Of a stretch of DNA of 64,000 bases, positions 47,248 through 59,700 are shown piece by piece. Both the position numbers and the translations under genes were made by a program. Origin of the DNA: Tetragonia tetragonoides. Lineage: Eukaryota > Streptophyta > Magnoliopsida > Caryophyllales > Aizoaceae. Below the pieces are notes generated by a model, which was not told the DNA's origin, did not search any database, and was given only the letters and a program-made list of their open reading frames with translations. The stretch spans positions 23,932,501 through 23,996,500 of the forward strand of contig CM076141.1 in the NCBI GenBank assembly GCA_038025085.1, in the 5' to 3' direction. Position 1 is the stretch's first letter. Each line of letters starts with the position of its first letter.

Positions 47248-47565
47248 GAGACCTTATACTACAAAGTTATCTTGGTAGATATCTGGTTTATTCCCCCATG
47301 TATGTGAGAAAGTTTGAGATTTGTTGAGCTGTTCGTGTACGTGTAAAATTTGGAATTGTTGTGTTTGAAGTTGAGCTATTGCAATTGGCGTTTGTTCTCT
47401 TATGGATCTTTGTTGAAACTGGAATTGGGTGTTGAATCATTGGATAGTTTTGAGTATTCATTGCATTTGATTGTCTTATCCCGTCATTCCACAACACAAA
47501 GTCCACAAAGAACCCAAAAACAGCCCAAACACCATCCGAACTCAAACACAACCTAACTCCACAAA
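47248..47565 (+). other. TE-B leader, second part
   Basis: The last 318 bp before the gag ATG, similar to 28,601-28,915 of TE-1 on the other strand. With 43,433-44,039 it gives a leader of about 925 bp, the same as TE-1. No gene. Confidence 0.75.
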
Positions 47566-48600
47566 ATGCCTCGTCTTTATGATACCAAGTATAATGATGA
47601 TGACTTAGAGATAGACTTTTCCAAATTTGGTGGGTTCCTCTATTCTGAAGATTTTTATACGTGGCTTAAGACGGTGGACGAATGGTTTAAAGTCTTGGAG
47701 TTTTCTAATCGCAAGAAAATAGAACTTGTGATGAGTTCTTTTGATTGTGATGCTTTGATTCGGTGGGAACTCTTAGAAATCAGGAGAAGAAGGATTGGAA
47801 AGGGCAAAATACAAAGCTAGGGTGAGATGAGAGAAGAACTCATTAGAAAGTTTGTGCCAAAGTTCACATCACGAGCTTTTTACACTCCACACAACCATGA
47901 GCATGTGGCTAACATGAAAGCTCGTGAAAATGAAGCTCCCACAATTGTGAGCATAGAGGAATGGCGAATGATTGGAGAAACATTTGAAGAGCCAACTTTA
48001 GCTCAAGAGGAAGACAAGGGCAGGTTCGAAATTGTTCTTGAATCAGCAGCTCTTGAACAAGAGTTACAACCCTCTAGTGATATAACTATCGTTTGTCATG
48101 AGGTTATGCAAGCAACAGCTAAGACAAGCGCCTTTGTTACATCTCAATGTGAAACCCCAAGCAAACATGTGGTAGAAGAAATTGTTAGACAACCCCTCGT
48201 GAAAGGTCACAATGGCTCCTATAATTCTTTTACTGTCAATGAACAACCCCAAAATGAAGAAATCAGCATGTGCATCATGAAAGAGCCGTTTCAAGATCTT
48301 AAGCTCAAAAGAATATTACCTTGCTTATTATCTTCTTCTTGTTCTGAAATGATCAAACAATTGAACTTCTCTTTGTTTGAGGTGTGTACCTCGAAGGTAC
48401 AAATCAGATTGGACGGATTTTAGTCACTTTCCTAGAGTGGGGATAGATACAATCATGCCATTGTTCTTTGAGGAGAAAATGAAGCTACATTGCAAAGATG
48501 TGACGAGATCAATTGGGGCTTGGATTAGAGGCCGTGTTCGGGGTGGAAAATTCAGCACATACTTCATTGAGCTACATTGGAAAGGTTTCTACTTCCAGGA
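47566..48600 (+). pseudogene. gag: TE-B gag-like gene, stop codon and frameshift
   Basis: Relative of the 309-aa TE-1 protein. The ATG at 47,566 starts the same N-terminus (MPRLYDTKYNDDDLEID) and Gag core (EDFYTWLKTVDEWFKVLE, then RWELLEIRRRR). At 47,818 a TAG stands where TE-1 has the Trp codon of QNWSDM. The same frame then stays open to 48,423 (LIRKFVPKFTSRAFYTPHN and an acidic region unlike TE-1 in detail). From about 48,380 the homologous sense (FPRVGI) moves to another frame, which runs on with a C-terminal piece ending in FQDLRASPKQ. There is no CCHC knuckle and no pol. The C-terminal part after residue 110 diverges far more than the core. The end coordinate is approximate. Confidence 0.8.
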
Positions 48601-48613
48601 CTTGAGGGCAAGT

Positions 48614-48633
48614 CCTAAACAACACCGGGAGTA
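48614..48633 (+). other. Presumed TE-B polypurine tract region
   Basis: AACAACACCGGGAGTA directly precedes the 3' LTR. It is only partly purine (GGGAGTA), far weaker than the TE-1 tract, so the assignment rests on position alone. Confidence 0.4.
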
Positions 48634-49622
48634 TGATGCGTTGGCATCAAGCTCCTCTCTTCACTTAAGTGCCATACAATCTGTTCTTGGTCCATCAATG
48701 ATACTATCATGTTCTATGGCACTCTTTAATGGTCCTAGGGGCCTTAATGTCCTTTCAATGGCATTAATGATGCGTTAGCATCAGGTCATCAAGTTACGAG
48801 CGTGAGCATTAATGCATTAATCATGGCATTTGGGACTCTCTCACGTTTGAATGGTGATAATTCTGGTCCTAGAGGTCTTAGTGTCCTTTTGGCCGCTTAA
48901 TCTAGGTTATTTCCGTACAAGATTAATCCGTACAAATAAGCATTTGTGATCAGTGTTAGTTATAGTGCACCCTGCATGTAATTAGCATAATTAACAAATG
49001 TAATTAGTTGTTATTTGAATTCCCTAAGTAGTTGCTGAGTAAGGCGCGCCTAAGAGCACATGGGGCAGGTAAGGATGAAGAATGAGGCTCCTTACAGCTC
49101 ACCCACGTTTGTCCTTATGCAAGGACAAGCAACAGCTGTCAAGTGGTCCAAAACGGAAGGAAATGCGCTCCAAATTGTACTGCACGTATTTGGCTCATTT
49201 CTGGGCAAAATACTGAAGTTTCATTTTGCTTGGGCACTACTCTTGGACAACTCACCCTTTCTAGAGTATTCTTAGGTTATTAGGGCACATTTGTGACCCC
49301 TATAAATATGTAAGAACAGCTGATGTAAAAGGCACTGGATGATGAATGAAAATATGAAATGGCTGCTGCCTTTTGCTTACAAACCTTGTTGTTCTTTATA
49401 ATGTCCTTAGGGATATTTGGTGAAACAAGTAGTATCCTTTAGCCTTGACTTGGTGGTTAAATCCTTTATAGTCTTGGTGGTGGTGCTATCTATCCTCCCT
49501 CTTCTTATTTTTCGTTTCATTTACTTTGTTTTCAATCTTTATAATCACAAAACAAACAAAATATTATCAAAATACCCATTGTTCGAAAACGAGCTAAAAC
49601 CTTCAGTTTTGCTAACGCATCA
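48634..49622 (+). repeat. TE-B 3' LTR (chimeric)
   Basis: 989 bp, offset 6190 from the 5' LTR, with the same extra 134-bp head (48,634-48,767) and a second TGATGCG start at 48,768. By eye five differences from the 5' LTR: GAGCATT/GAACATT, GGCCGC/GGCCAC, TTCCG/GTCCG, CAGTG/TAGTG, GGACAA/GGACAG. TATA box at 49,301. Confidence 0.93.
49301..49308 (+). promoter_or_regulatory. LTR TATA box (TE-B 3' LTR)
   Basis: TATAAATA in the shared CCCCTATAAATATG context. A transcript from here would read out into the TE-A remnant and the satellite downstream. Confidence 0.55.
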
Positions 49623-49627
49623 AAATG
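49623..49627. repeat. TSD of TE-B, right copy (AAATG)
   Basis: Identical to 42,439-42,443 and directly follows the CGCATCA end of the 3' LTR. Confidence 0.95.
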
Positions 49628-50713
49628 CTTCAAGTATCAAGGCTATGGACACTTTCAAGCTGAGTGCCCCAACAAGAGAGTGTTATCTCTCCGTGAGTAT
49701 GATGAACTTAGGCAATTGGATGACGAGAAGGAGCAGATTGAAGAGCAATCTATTGACGATGAATTGGACATTGAACCTGACCAAGGCTCACCTCTCTTGG
49801 TGGTTCAAAGGGTTCTTCATTCTAGAGAGGCAGAGGAGACACTATCTCAAAGAGAGAAGATATTTCAAACCAAGTGCACCGTGAAAGAAAAGCTTTGCAC
49901 TTTAGTCATTGATGGCGGTTCTTGCACCAATGTGGCGTCTACTCTCATGGTGGAAAAGCTTGGATTGACCACCAAAGAACACCCTCATCCTTATTCCTTG
50001 CAATGGTTAGAGAAGGGAAGCAAAGCCAAGGTAACGAAACAAGTCACAATCCCTTTTTCGATTGGAAAAGTATACAATGATGAGATTTTGTGTGATGTGA
50101 TCCCCATGGATGCTTGTCATTTGCTGTTAGGTAGACCTTGGTTATATGATAGAAGAGTAATGCATGATGGCTTTAGAAATATTTACTCTTTTGAGGTTCA
50201 TGGAAAGAAAATTAATTTGCAACCCGCAAAATTGTCTTTATGTGGGGGAACGCAAGTTGGGGAGGGTTCTTCAGTTTCTAACTCATCAAAGCATGCTATG
50301 ATTGTTAAAGGTGTTGATTTAGAGTATGAAATGGTGCATGGAAATGTTGTTTATATGCTGGTTTTGCTTGGGGAGAATGAGAACATTGTTGGAAAGCCTT
50401 TACATGCGTTAATGCAACCTTTCTTGAGAAGTATGTCGACGTGTTCCCATCTAAATTTCCCCCTGGTTTGCCACCCATTAGGGGCATAGAGCATCAAATA
50501 GACTTTTTTCGGGGAGCCTCACTTCCTAACAAAGCAGCTTATAGGTGTAATCCCCAAAAGACTAAGGAGTTACAACGTCAAGTAGAGGAGTTACTTGATA
50601 GGGGATACATTAGAGAGAGCATGAGTCCTTGTAGTGTACCAGCTCTCCTTGTGCCAAAAAAGGATGGAAGCATGAGAATGTGTGTTGATGTCCGTTCAAT
50701 TAACAACATTAAG
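49628..50713 (+). pseudogene. pol: TE-A gag end, protease and RT start (truncated pol)
   Basis: Resumes TE-A at the zinc knuckle: CFKYQGYGHFQAEC, where Tyr replaces the second Cys of the CCHC pattern. An acidic linker follows, then the aspartic protease with IDGGSCTNVAS as active site (about 49,905-49,940) and the CHLLLGRPWLYDRR segment. The frame opens through 50,489. RT begins in another frame (PGLPPIRGIEHQIDFF, then YIRESMSPCSVPALL and VPKKDGSMRMCVDVRSINN), so a frameshift lies near 50,390-50,430. At about 50,713 the coding sequence ends inside RT, before the catalytic motifs, and satellite starts at ATACTTTGTTTCC. The spacing and wording of the RT start resemble CRM chromoviruses. The protease would cut Gag-Pol in the particle; this copy is dead. 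Confidence 0.87.
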
Positions 50714-53700
50714 ATACTTTGTTTCCATTCATTTGAGTTTGAAACTACACCTAGGATGTTTACAAGTACAAACAAGCTTCAACTCAAGCTTTTGAATGCA
50801 TTTACGCATTTTAAAGCCTCATACGAGTAGGGTGAAAGAGATTTGAGTTCTTTTGTGTTGTATATTAAGAGAAAGCATCCAAATACTTTGTTTGCATTCA
50901 TTTGAGGGTGAAACTACACCTAGGATGTTTACAAGTACAAACAAGCTTCAACTCAAGCTTTTGAATGCATTTACTCGTTTTAAAAGCTCATACGAGTAGG
51001 GTGAAAGAGATTTGATTTCTTTTGTGTTGTATATTAAGAGAAAGCACCCATATGTTTTGTTTGCAATCTTTTGAGCATGAAACTACACCAAGAATGTGTT
51101 AAATTACAAATAAGCATCAACTCAAGCTTTTGAATGCATTTACGCGTTTTAAAAGCTCATACGAGTAGGGTGAAAGAGATTTGAGTTCTATTGTGTTGTA
51201 TATTAAGAGAAAGCATCCAAATACTTTATTTGCATTCATTTGAGTGTGAAACTACACCTAGGATGTTTACAAGTACTAACAAGCTTCAACTCATGCTTTT
51301 GAATGCATTTACACGTTTTAAAAGCTCATACGAATAGGGTGAAAGAAATTTGAGTTCTTTTGTGTTGTATATTAAGAGAAAGCATCCAAATACTTTGTTT
51401 GCATTCACTTGAGTGTGAAACTACACCTAGGATGTTTACATGTACAAACAAGCTTCAACTCAAGCTTTTGAATGTATTTACTCGTTTTAAAAGCTCATGC
51501 GAGTAGGGTGAAATAGATTTGATTTCTTTTGTGTTGTTTATTAAGAGAAAGCACCCAAATATTTTGTTTGCAATCTTTTGAGTATGAAACTACACCAAGA
51601 ATGTGTTAAATTACAAACAAGCATCAACTCAAGCTTTTGAATGCATTTACGCGTTTTAAAAGCTCATACGAATAGGGTGAAAGAGATTTGAGTTCTTTTC
51701 TGTTGTATATTAAGAGAAAGCATCCAAATACTTTGTTTGCTTTCAATTGAGTGTGAAACTAGACCTAGGATATTTACAAGTACAATCAAGCTTTTGATTG
51801 CATTTACGCGTTTTAAAAGCTCATACGAATAGGGTGAAAGAGAATTGAGTTCTTTTGTGTTGTATATTAAGAGAAAGCATCCAAATACTTTGTTTGCATT
51901 CATTTGAGTGTGAAACTACACCTAGGTTGTTTACAAGTACAAACAAGCTTCAACTCAAGCTTTTGAATGCATTTACACGTTTTAAAAGCTCATACAAATA
52001 GGGTGAAAGAGATTTGAGTTCTTTTGTGTTGTATATTAAGAGAAAGCATCCAAATGCTTTGTTTGCATTCATTTGAGTGTGAAACCACACCTAGGATATT
52101 TACAAGCACAAACAAGCTTCAACTCAAGCTTTTGATTGCATTTACGCGTTTTAAAAGCTCATACGAATAGGGTGAAAGAGATTTGAGTTCTTTTGTGTTG
52201 TATATTAAGAGAAAGCATCCAAATACTTTGTTTGCATTCATTTGAGTGTGAAACTACACCTGGGATGTTTACAACTTCAAACAAGCTTCAACTCAAGCTT
52301 TTAATTGCATTTACACGTTTTATAAGCTCAAACGAATAGGGTGAAAGAGATTTGAGTTCTTTTTTGTTGTATATTAAGAGAAAGTATCCAAATACATTGT
52401 TTGCATTCATTTGAGTGTGAAACTACACCTAGGATATTTACAAGTTCAAACAAGCTTCAACTCAAGCTTTTGATTGCATTTACGCGTTTTAAAAGCTCAT
52501 ACGAATAGGGTGAAAGAGATTTGAGTTCTTTTGTGTTTTATATTAAGAGAAAGCATCCAAATACTTTGTTTGCATTCATTTGAGTGTGAAACTAGACCTA
52601 GGATGTTTACAAGTACAAACAAGCTTCAACTCAAGCTTTTGAATGCATTTACGCATTTTAAAGCCTTATACGAGTAGGTTAAAAGAGATTTGAGTTCTTT
52701 TGTGTTGTATATTAAGAGAAAGCATTTAAATACTTTGTTTGCATTTATTTGAATGTGAAACTACACCTAGGATGTTTACAAGTACAAACAAGCTTCAACA
52801 CAAACTTATGAATGCATTTACGCGTTTTAAAAGATCATACGAGTAGGATGAAAGAGATGTGGGTTCTTTTGTGTCGTATATTAAGTGAAAGCATCCAGTA
52901 CTTTGTTTTCATTCATTTGAGTGTGAAACTACACCTATGATGTTTACAAGTACAAACAAGCTTCAACTCAAGCTTTTGAATGAATTTACGCTTTTTAACA
53001 GCTCTTACGACTAGGGTAATAGAAATTGAGTTCTTTTGTGTTGTATATTCGGAGAAAAATTCCAAATACTTTGTTTGCATTCATTTGAGTGTGAAATAAC
53101 ACCAGGGATGTTTACTAGTACAAACAAGCTTCAACTCAAGCGTTTGAATGCATTTACGCGTTTTAAAAGCTCATACGACTAGGGTGAAAGAGATTTGAGT
53201 TCTTTTGGGTTGTATATTAAAAGAAAGCATCCAAATACTTTGTTTGCATTCATTTGAGTGTGAAACTACACCTAGGTTGTTTACAAGTACAAACAAGCTT
53301 CAACTGAAGCTTTTGAATGCATTTACGCGTTTTAAACGCCCACACGAGTAGCGTGAAAGAGATTTGAGTTCTTTTGTGTTGTATATTAAGTGAAAGTACC
53401 CAAATGTTTTGTTTGCGTTCTTTTGAGTATGAAACTACACCAAGAATGCATTTACGCATTTTAAAGCCTTATACGAGTAGGTTGAAAGAGATTTGAGTTC
53501 TTTTGTGTTGTATATTAAGAGAAAGCATTTAAATACTTTGTTTGCATTTATTTGAGTGTGAAACTACACCTAGGATGTTTACAACTACAAACAAGCTTCA
53601 ACTCTAGCTTTTGAATGCATTTATACGTTTTAAAAGCTCATACGAATAGGGTGAAAGAGATTTGAGTTCTTTTTTGTTGTATATTAAGAGAAAGTATCCA

Positions 53701-56700
53701 AATACTTTGTTTGCATTCATTTGAGTGTGAAACTACACCTAGGATATTTACAAGTTCAAACAAGCTTCAACTCAAGCTTTTGATTGCATTTACGCGTTTT
53801 AAAAGCTCATACGAATAGGGTGAAAGATATTTGAGTTCTTTTGTGTTGTATATTAAGAGAAAGCATCCAAATACTTTGTTTCCATTCATTTGAGTTTGAA
53901 ACTACCCTAGGATGTTTACAAGTACAAACAAGCTTCAATTTAAGCTTTTGAATGCATTTACTCGTTTTAAAATCTCATAAGAGTAGGGTGAAAGAGATTT
54001 GAGTTCTTTTGTGTTGTATATTAAGAGAAAGCATCCAAATACTTTGTTTGCATTCATTTGAGTGTGAAACTACACCTAGAATGTTTACAAGTACAAACAA
54101 GCTACAACTCAAGCTTTTGAATGCATTTATACGTTTTAAAAGCTCATACGAATAGGGTGAAAGAGAATTGAGTTCTTTTGTATTTATATTAAGAGAAAGC
54201 ATCCAAATATTTTGTTTGCATTCATTTGACTGTGAAACTACACCTAGGATATTTACAAGTACAAATAAGCTTCAACTCAAGCTTTTGAATGCATTTACAC
54301 GTTTTAAAAGCTCATACGAATAGGGTGAAAGAGATTTGAGTTCTTTTGTGTTGTATATTAAGGGAAAGTATCCAAATACTTTGTTTCCATTCATTTGATT
54401 TTGAAACTACACCAAGGATCTTTACAACTACAAACAAGCTTCAACTCTAGCTTTTGAATGCATTTATACGTTTTAAAAGCTTATACGAATAGGGTGAAAG
54501 AGATTTGAGTTCTTTTGTATTGTATATTAAGAGAAAGCATCCAAATACTTTGTTTGCATTCATTTGAGTGTGAAACTACACCTAGGATGTTTACAAGTAC
54601 AAAGAAGCTTCAACTCAACCTTTTGAATGCATTTACTCGTTTTAAAAGCTCATACGAGTAGGGTGAAAGAGATTTGAGTTCTTTTGTGTTGTATATTAAG
54701 AGAAAGCATCCAAATACTTTGTTTGCATTCATTTGTGTGTGAAACTACACCTAGAATGTTTACAAATACAAACAAGCTTCAACTCAAGCTTTTGAATGCA
54801 TTTATACGTTTTAAAAGCTCATACGAATAGGGTGAAAGAGATTTGAGTTCTTTTGTATTGTATGTTAAGAGAAAGCATCCAAATACTTTTTTTTCATTCA
54901 GTTGAGTGTGAAACTGTACCTAGGATATTTACAAGTACAAACAAGCTTCAACTGAAGCTTTTGAATGCATTTACACGTTTTAAAAGCTCATACGAATAGG
55001 GTGAAAGAGATTTGAGTTCTTTTGTGTTGTATTTTAAGAGAAAGCATCCAAATACTTTGTTTCCATTCATTTGAGTTTGAAACTACACCAAGGATGTTTA
55101 CAACTACAAACAAGCCTCAACTCAAGCTTTTGAATGCATTTATACGTTTTAAAAGCTCATACGAATAGGGTGGAAGAGATTTGAGTTCTTTTTTATTGTA
55201 TATTAAGAGAAAGCATCCAAATACTTTGTTTGCATTCATTTGAGTGTGAAACAACCCCTAGGATGTTTACAAGTACAAACAAGCTTCAACTCAAGCTTTT
55301 GAATGCATTTACTCGTTTTAAAAGCTCATACGAGTAGGGTGAAAGAGATTTGAGTTCTTTTGTGTTGTATATTAAGAGAAAGCATCCAAATACTTTGTTT
55401 GCATTCATTTGAGTGTGAAACTACACCTAGAATGTATACAAATACAAACAAGCTTCAACTCAAGCTTTTGAATACATTTATACGTTATACGAATAGGGTG
55501 AAAGAGATTTGAGTTCTTTTGTATTGTATATTAAGAGAAAGCATCCAAATACTTTGTTTGCATTCATTTGAGTGTGAAACTACACCTAGGATATTTATAA
55601 GTACAAACAAGCTTCAACTCAAGCTTTTGAATGCATTTACACGTTTTAAAAGCTCATACGAATAGGGTGAAAGAGATTTGAGTTCTTTTGTGTTGTATAT
55701 TAAGAGAAAGCATCCAAATACTTTGTTTCCATTCATTCGAGTTTGAAACTACACCAAGGATGTTTACAACTACAAACAAGCTTCAACTCAAGCTTTTGAA
55801 TGCATTTACGCGTTTTAAAAGATCATACGAGTAGGGTGAAAGAGATTTGAGTTCTTTTGTGTTGTATATTAAGAGAAAGCATCCAAATACTTAGTTTGCG
55901 TTCATTTGAGTGTGAAACTACACCTAGGATGTTTACAAGTAAAAACAAGCTTCCACTCAACCTTTTGAATGCATTTATACGATTTAAAAGTTCATACGAA
56001 TAGGGTGAAAGAGATTTGAGTTCTTTAGTGTTGTATATTAAGAGAAAGAATCCAAATACTTTTTTTTCATTTATTTGAGTGTGAAACTACACCTTGGATG
56101 TTTACAAGTACAAACAAGCTTCAACTGAAACTTTTGAATGCATTTATGCGTTTTAAAAGCCCACAGGAGTAGCGTGAAAGAGATTTGAGTTCTTTTGTGT
56201 TGTATATTAAGAGAAACACCCAAATGTTTTGTTTGCATTCTTTTGAGTATGAAACGACACCAAGAATGTTTTGAAGTACAAACAAGCTTTAACTCAAGCA
56301 TTTGAATGCATTTCCGCGTTTTAAAAGCTCATACGAGTAGGGTGAGAGATTTGAGTTCTTTTGTGTTGTATATTAAGAGAAAGCATCCAAATACTTTGTT
56401 TGCATTCATTTGAGTGTGAAACTACACCTAGGATGTTTACAAGTACAAACAAGCTTCAACTCAAGCTTTTGAATGCATTTACGCGTTTTAAAAGCTATAC
56501 GAGTAGGGTAAAAGAGATTTGAGTTATTTTGTGTTGTATATTAAGGGAAAGCATCCAAATACTTTGTTTGCATTCATTTGAGTGTGAAACTACACCTAGG
56601 ATTTTTACAAGTACAAACAAGCTTCAACTCAAGCTTTTGAATGCATTTACGTATCTTAAAAGCTCATACGACTAGGGTGAAAGAGATTGAGTTCTTTTGT

Positions 56701-59700
56701 GTTGTATATTAAGAGAAAGCATCCAAATACTTTGTTTGCATTCATTTGAGTGTCAAACTACACCGAGGATGTTTACAGTTACAAACAAGCTTCAACTCAA
56801 GCTTTTGAAGGCATTTACGCGTTTTAAAAGCTCATACGAGTAGGGTGAAAGAGATTTGAGTTCTTTTGTGTTGTATATTAAGAGAAAGCATCCAAATACT
56901 TTGTTTCCATTCATTTGAGTGTGAAACTACACCTAGGATGTTTACAAGTACAAACAAGCTTCAACCCAAGCTTTTGAATGAATTGACGCGTTTTAACAGC
57001 TCTTACGACTAGGGTGATAGAAATTGAGTTCTTTTGCGTTGTATATTAAGAGAAAGCATACAAATACTTTGTTTGCAATCATTTGAGTGTGAAACTACAC
57101 CTAGGATGTCTACAGTTACAAACAAGCTTGAACTCAAGCTTTTGAATGCATTTACGCGTTTTAAAAGCTCATACGAGTAGGGTGAAAGAGATTTGAGTGT
57201 GAAACTACACCTAGGATCTCTACAAGTACAAACAAGCTTCAACTCAAGCTGCTGAATGAATTACGCGTTTTAACAGCTCTTACGACTAGGGTGATAGAAA
57301 TTGATTTCTTTTGTGTTGTATATTAAGAGAAAGCATCCAAATACTTTGTTTGCATTCATTTGAGTGTGAAACTGCACCTAGGATGTTTACAGTTACAAAC
57401 AAGCTTCAACACAAACTTTTGAATGCATTTACGCGGTTTAAAAACTCATACGAATAGGGTGAAAGAGATTTGAGTTCTTTTGTGTTGTATATTAAGAGAA
57501 AGCATCCAAATACGTTGTTTGCATTCATTTGAGTGTGAAACTGCGCCTAGGATGTTTACAGTTACAAACAAGCTTCAACTCAAGCTTTTGAATGCATTTA
57601 CGCGGTTTAAAAGCTCATACGAGTAGGGTGAAAGAGATTTGAGTTCTTTTGTGTTGTATATTAAGAGAAAGCAACCAAATACGTTGTTTGCATTCATTTG
57701 AGTGTGAAACTACACCTAGGATGTTTACAAGTACAAATAAGGTTCAACTGAAGCTTTTGAATGCATTTACGCGTTTTCAAAGCCCACAGGAGTAGCGTGA
57801 AAGAGATTTGAGTTCTTTTGTGTTGTATATTGAGTGAAAGTACCCAAATGTTTTGTTTGCATTCTTTTGACTATGAAACTACACCAAGAATGTGTTAAAG
57901 TACAAACAAGCTTCAACTCAATCTTTTGAATGCATTTACACGTTTTAAAAGCTCATACGAATAGGGTGAAAGAGATTTGAGTTCTTTTGTGTTGTATATT
58001 GAGAGAAAGCATCCAAATACGTTGTTTGCATTCATTTGAGTGTGAAACTACACCTAGGATTTTTACAAGTACAAAAAAGCTTGAACTCAAGCTGTTGAAT
58101 GAATTTACGCGTTTTAACAGCTCTGACAACTAGGGTGATAGAAATTGAGTTCTTTTGTGCTGTATATTAAGAGAAAACATCCAAATACTTTGTTTGCATT
58201 CATTTGAGTGTGAAACTGTACCTAGGATGTTTACAGTTACAAACAAGCTTCAACTCAAGCTTTTGAATGCATTTACGCCTTTTAAAAGCTCATACGAGTA
58301 GGGTGAAAGAGATTTGAGTTCTTTTGTAACAAGCTTCAACTCAACCTTTTGAATGTATTTACGCGTTTTAAAAAAGCTCATACGAGTAGCGTGAAAGAGA
58401 TTTGAGTTCTTTTGTGTTGTATAATAAGAGAAAGCATCCAAGTACTTTGTTTGCATTCATTAGAGTGTGAAACTACACCTAGGATATTTATAAGTACAAA
58501 CAAGCTTCAACTCAAGCTTTTGAATGAATTTACGCGTTTTAACAGCTCTTACGACTAGGGTAATAGAAATTGAGTTCTTTTGTGTTGTATATTCGGAGAA
58601 AATATCGAAAAACTTTGTATGCATTTACGCGTTTTAAAAGCTCATACGAGTAGGGTGAAAGAGATTTGAGTTCTTTTGTGTTGTATATTAAGAGAAAGCA
58701 TCCAAATACTTTGTTTGCATTCATTTGAGTGTGAAACTGTACCTAGGATGTTTACAGTTACAAACAAGCTTCAACTCAAGCTTTTGAATGCATTTACGCG
58801 TTTTAAAAGCTCATACGAGTAGGGTGAAAGAGATTTGAGTTCTTTTGTGTTGTATATTAAGAGAAAGCATCCAAATACTTTGTTTACATTCATTTGAGTG
58901 TAAAACTACACCTAGGATGTTTACAGTTACAAACAAGCTTCAACTCAAGCTTTTGAATTCATTTACGCGTTTTAAAAGCTCATACGAGTAGGGTGAAAGA
59001 GATTTGAGTTCTTTTGTGTTGTATATTAAGAGAAATCATCCAAATACGTTGTTTGCATTCATTTGAGTGTGAAACTACACCTAGGATGTTTACAGTTACA
59101 AACAAGCTTCAACTCATGCTTTTGAATGCATTTACGCGTTTTAAAAGCTCATACGAGTAGGGAGAAAGAGATTCGAGTTCTTTTGTGTTGTATATTAAGA
59201 GAAAGCATCCAAATACTTTGTTTGCATTCATTTGAGTGTGAAACTTTACCTAGGATGTTTACAGTTACAAACAAGCTTCAACTCAAGCTTATGAATGCAT
59301 TTACGCGTTTTAAAAGCTCATACGAGTTGGGTGAAAGAGATTTGAGTTCTTTTGTGTTGTATATTAAGAGAAGGCATCCAAATACTTTGTTTGCAAACAT
59401 TTGAGTGTGAAACTACACCTAGGATGTTTACAGTTACAAACAAGCTTCAACTCAAGCTGCTGAATGAATTTACGCGTTTTAACAGCTCATACGAGTAGGG
59501 TGAAAGGGATTTGAGTTCTTTTGTGTTGTATATTAATAGAAAGCACCCAAATACGTTGTTTGCATTCATTTGAGTGTGAAACTACACCTAGGATGTTTAC
59601 AAGTACAAACAAGCTTCAACTCAAGCTTTTGAATGTATTTACGCTTTTTAACAGCTCTTACGACTAGGGTGATAGAAATTGAGTTCTTTTGTGTTGTATA

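Larger units (their letters stand above)
42444..49622 (+). mobile_element. TE-B: non-autonomous LTR element nested in TE-A, itself carrying an insert
   Basis: Bounded by two 989-bp LTRs with TGATGCG/CGCATCA ends and the TSD AAATG. Order: 5' LTR, PBS, leader, secondary insert (44,040-47,153), rest of leader, gag-like pseudogene, 3' LTR. Without the insert and one copy of the flanking 94-bp duplication the element would be about 3.97 kb, close to TE-1 (3.73 kb), of which it is a relative. It has no pol of its own; the protease/RT piece inside it belongs to the insert. The LTRs differ at about five positions by eye (about 0.5%), so insertion was recent. Confidence 0.92.
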
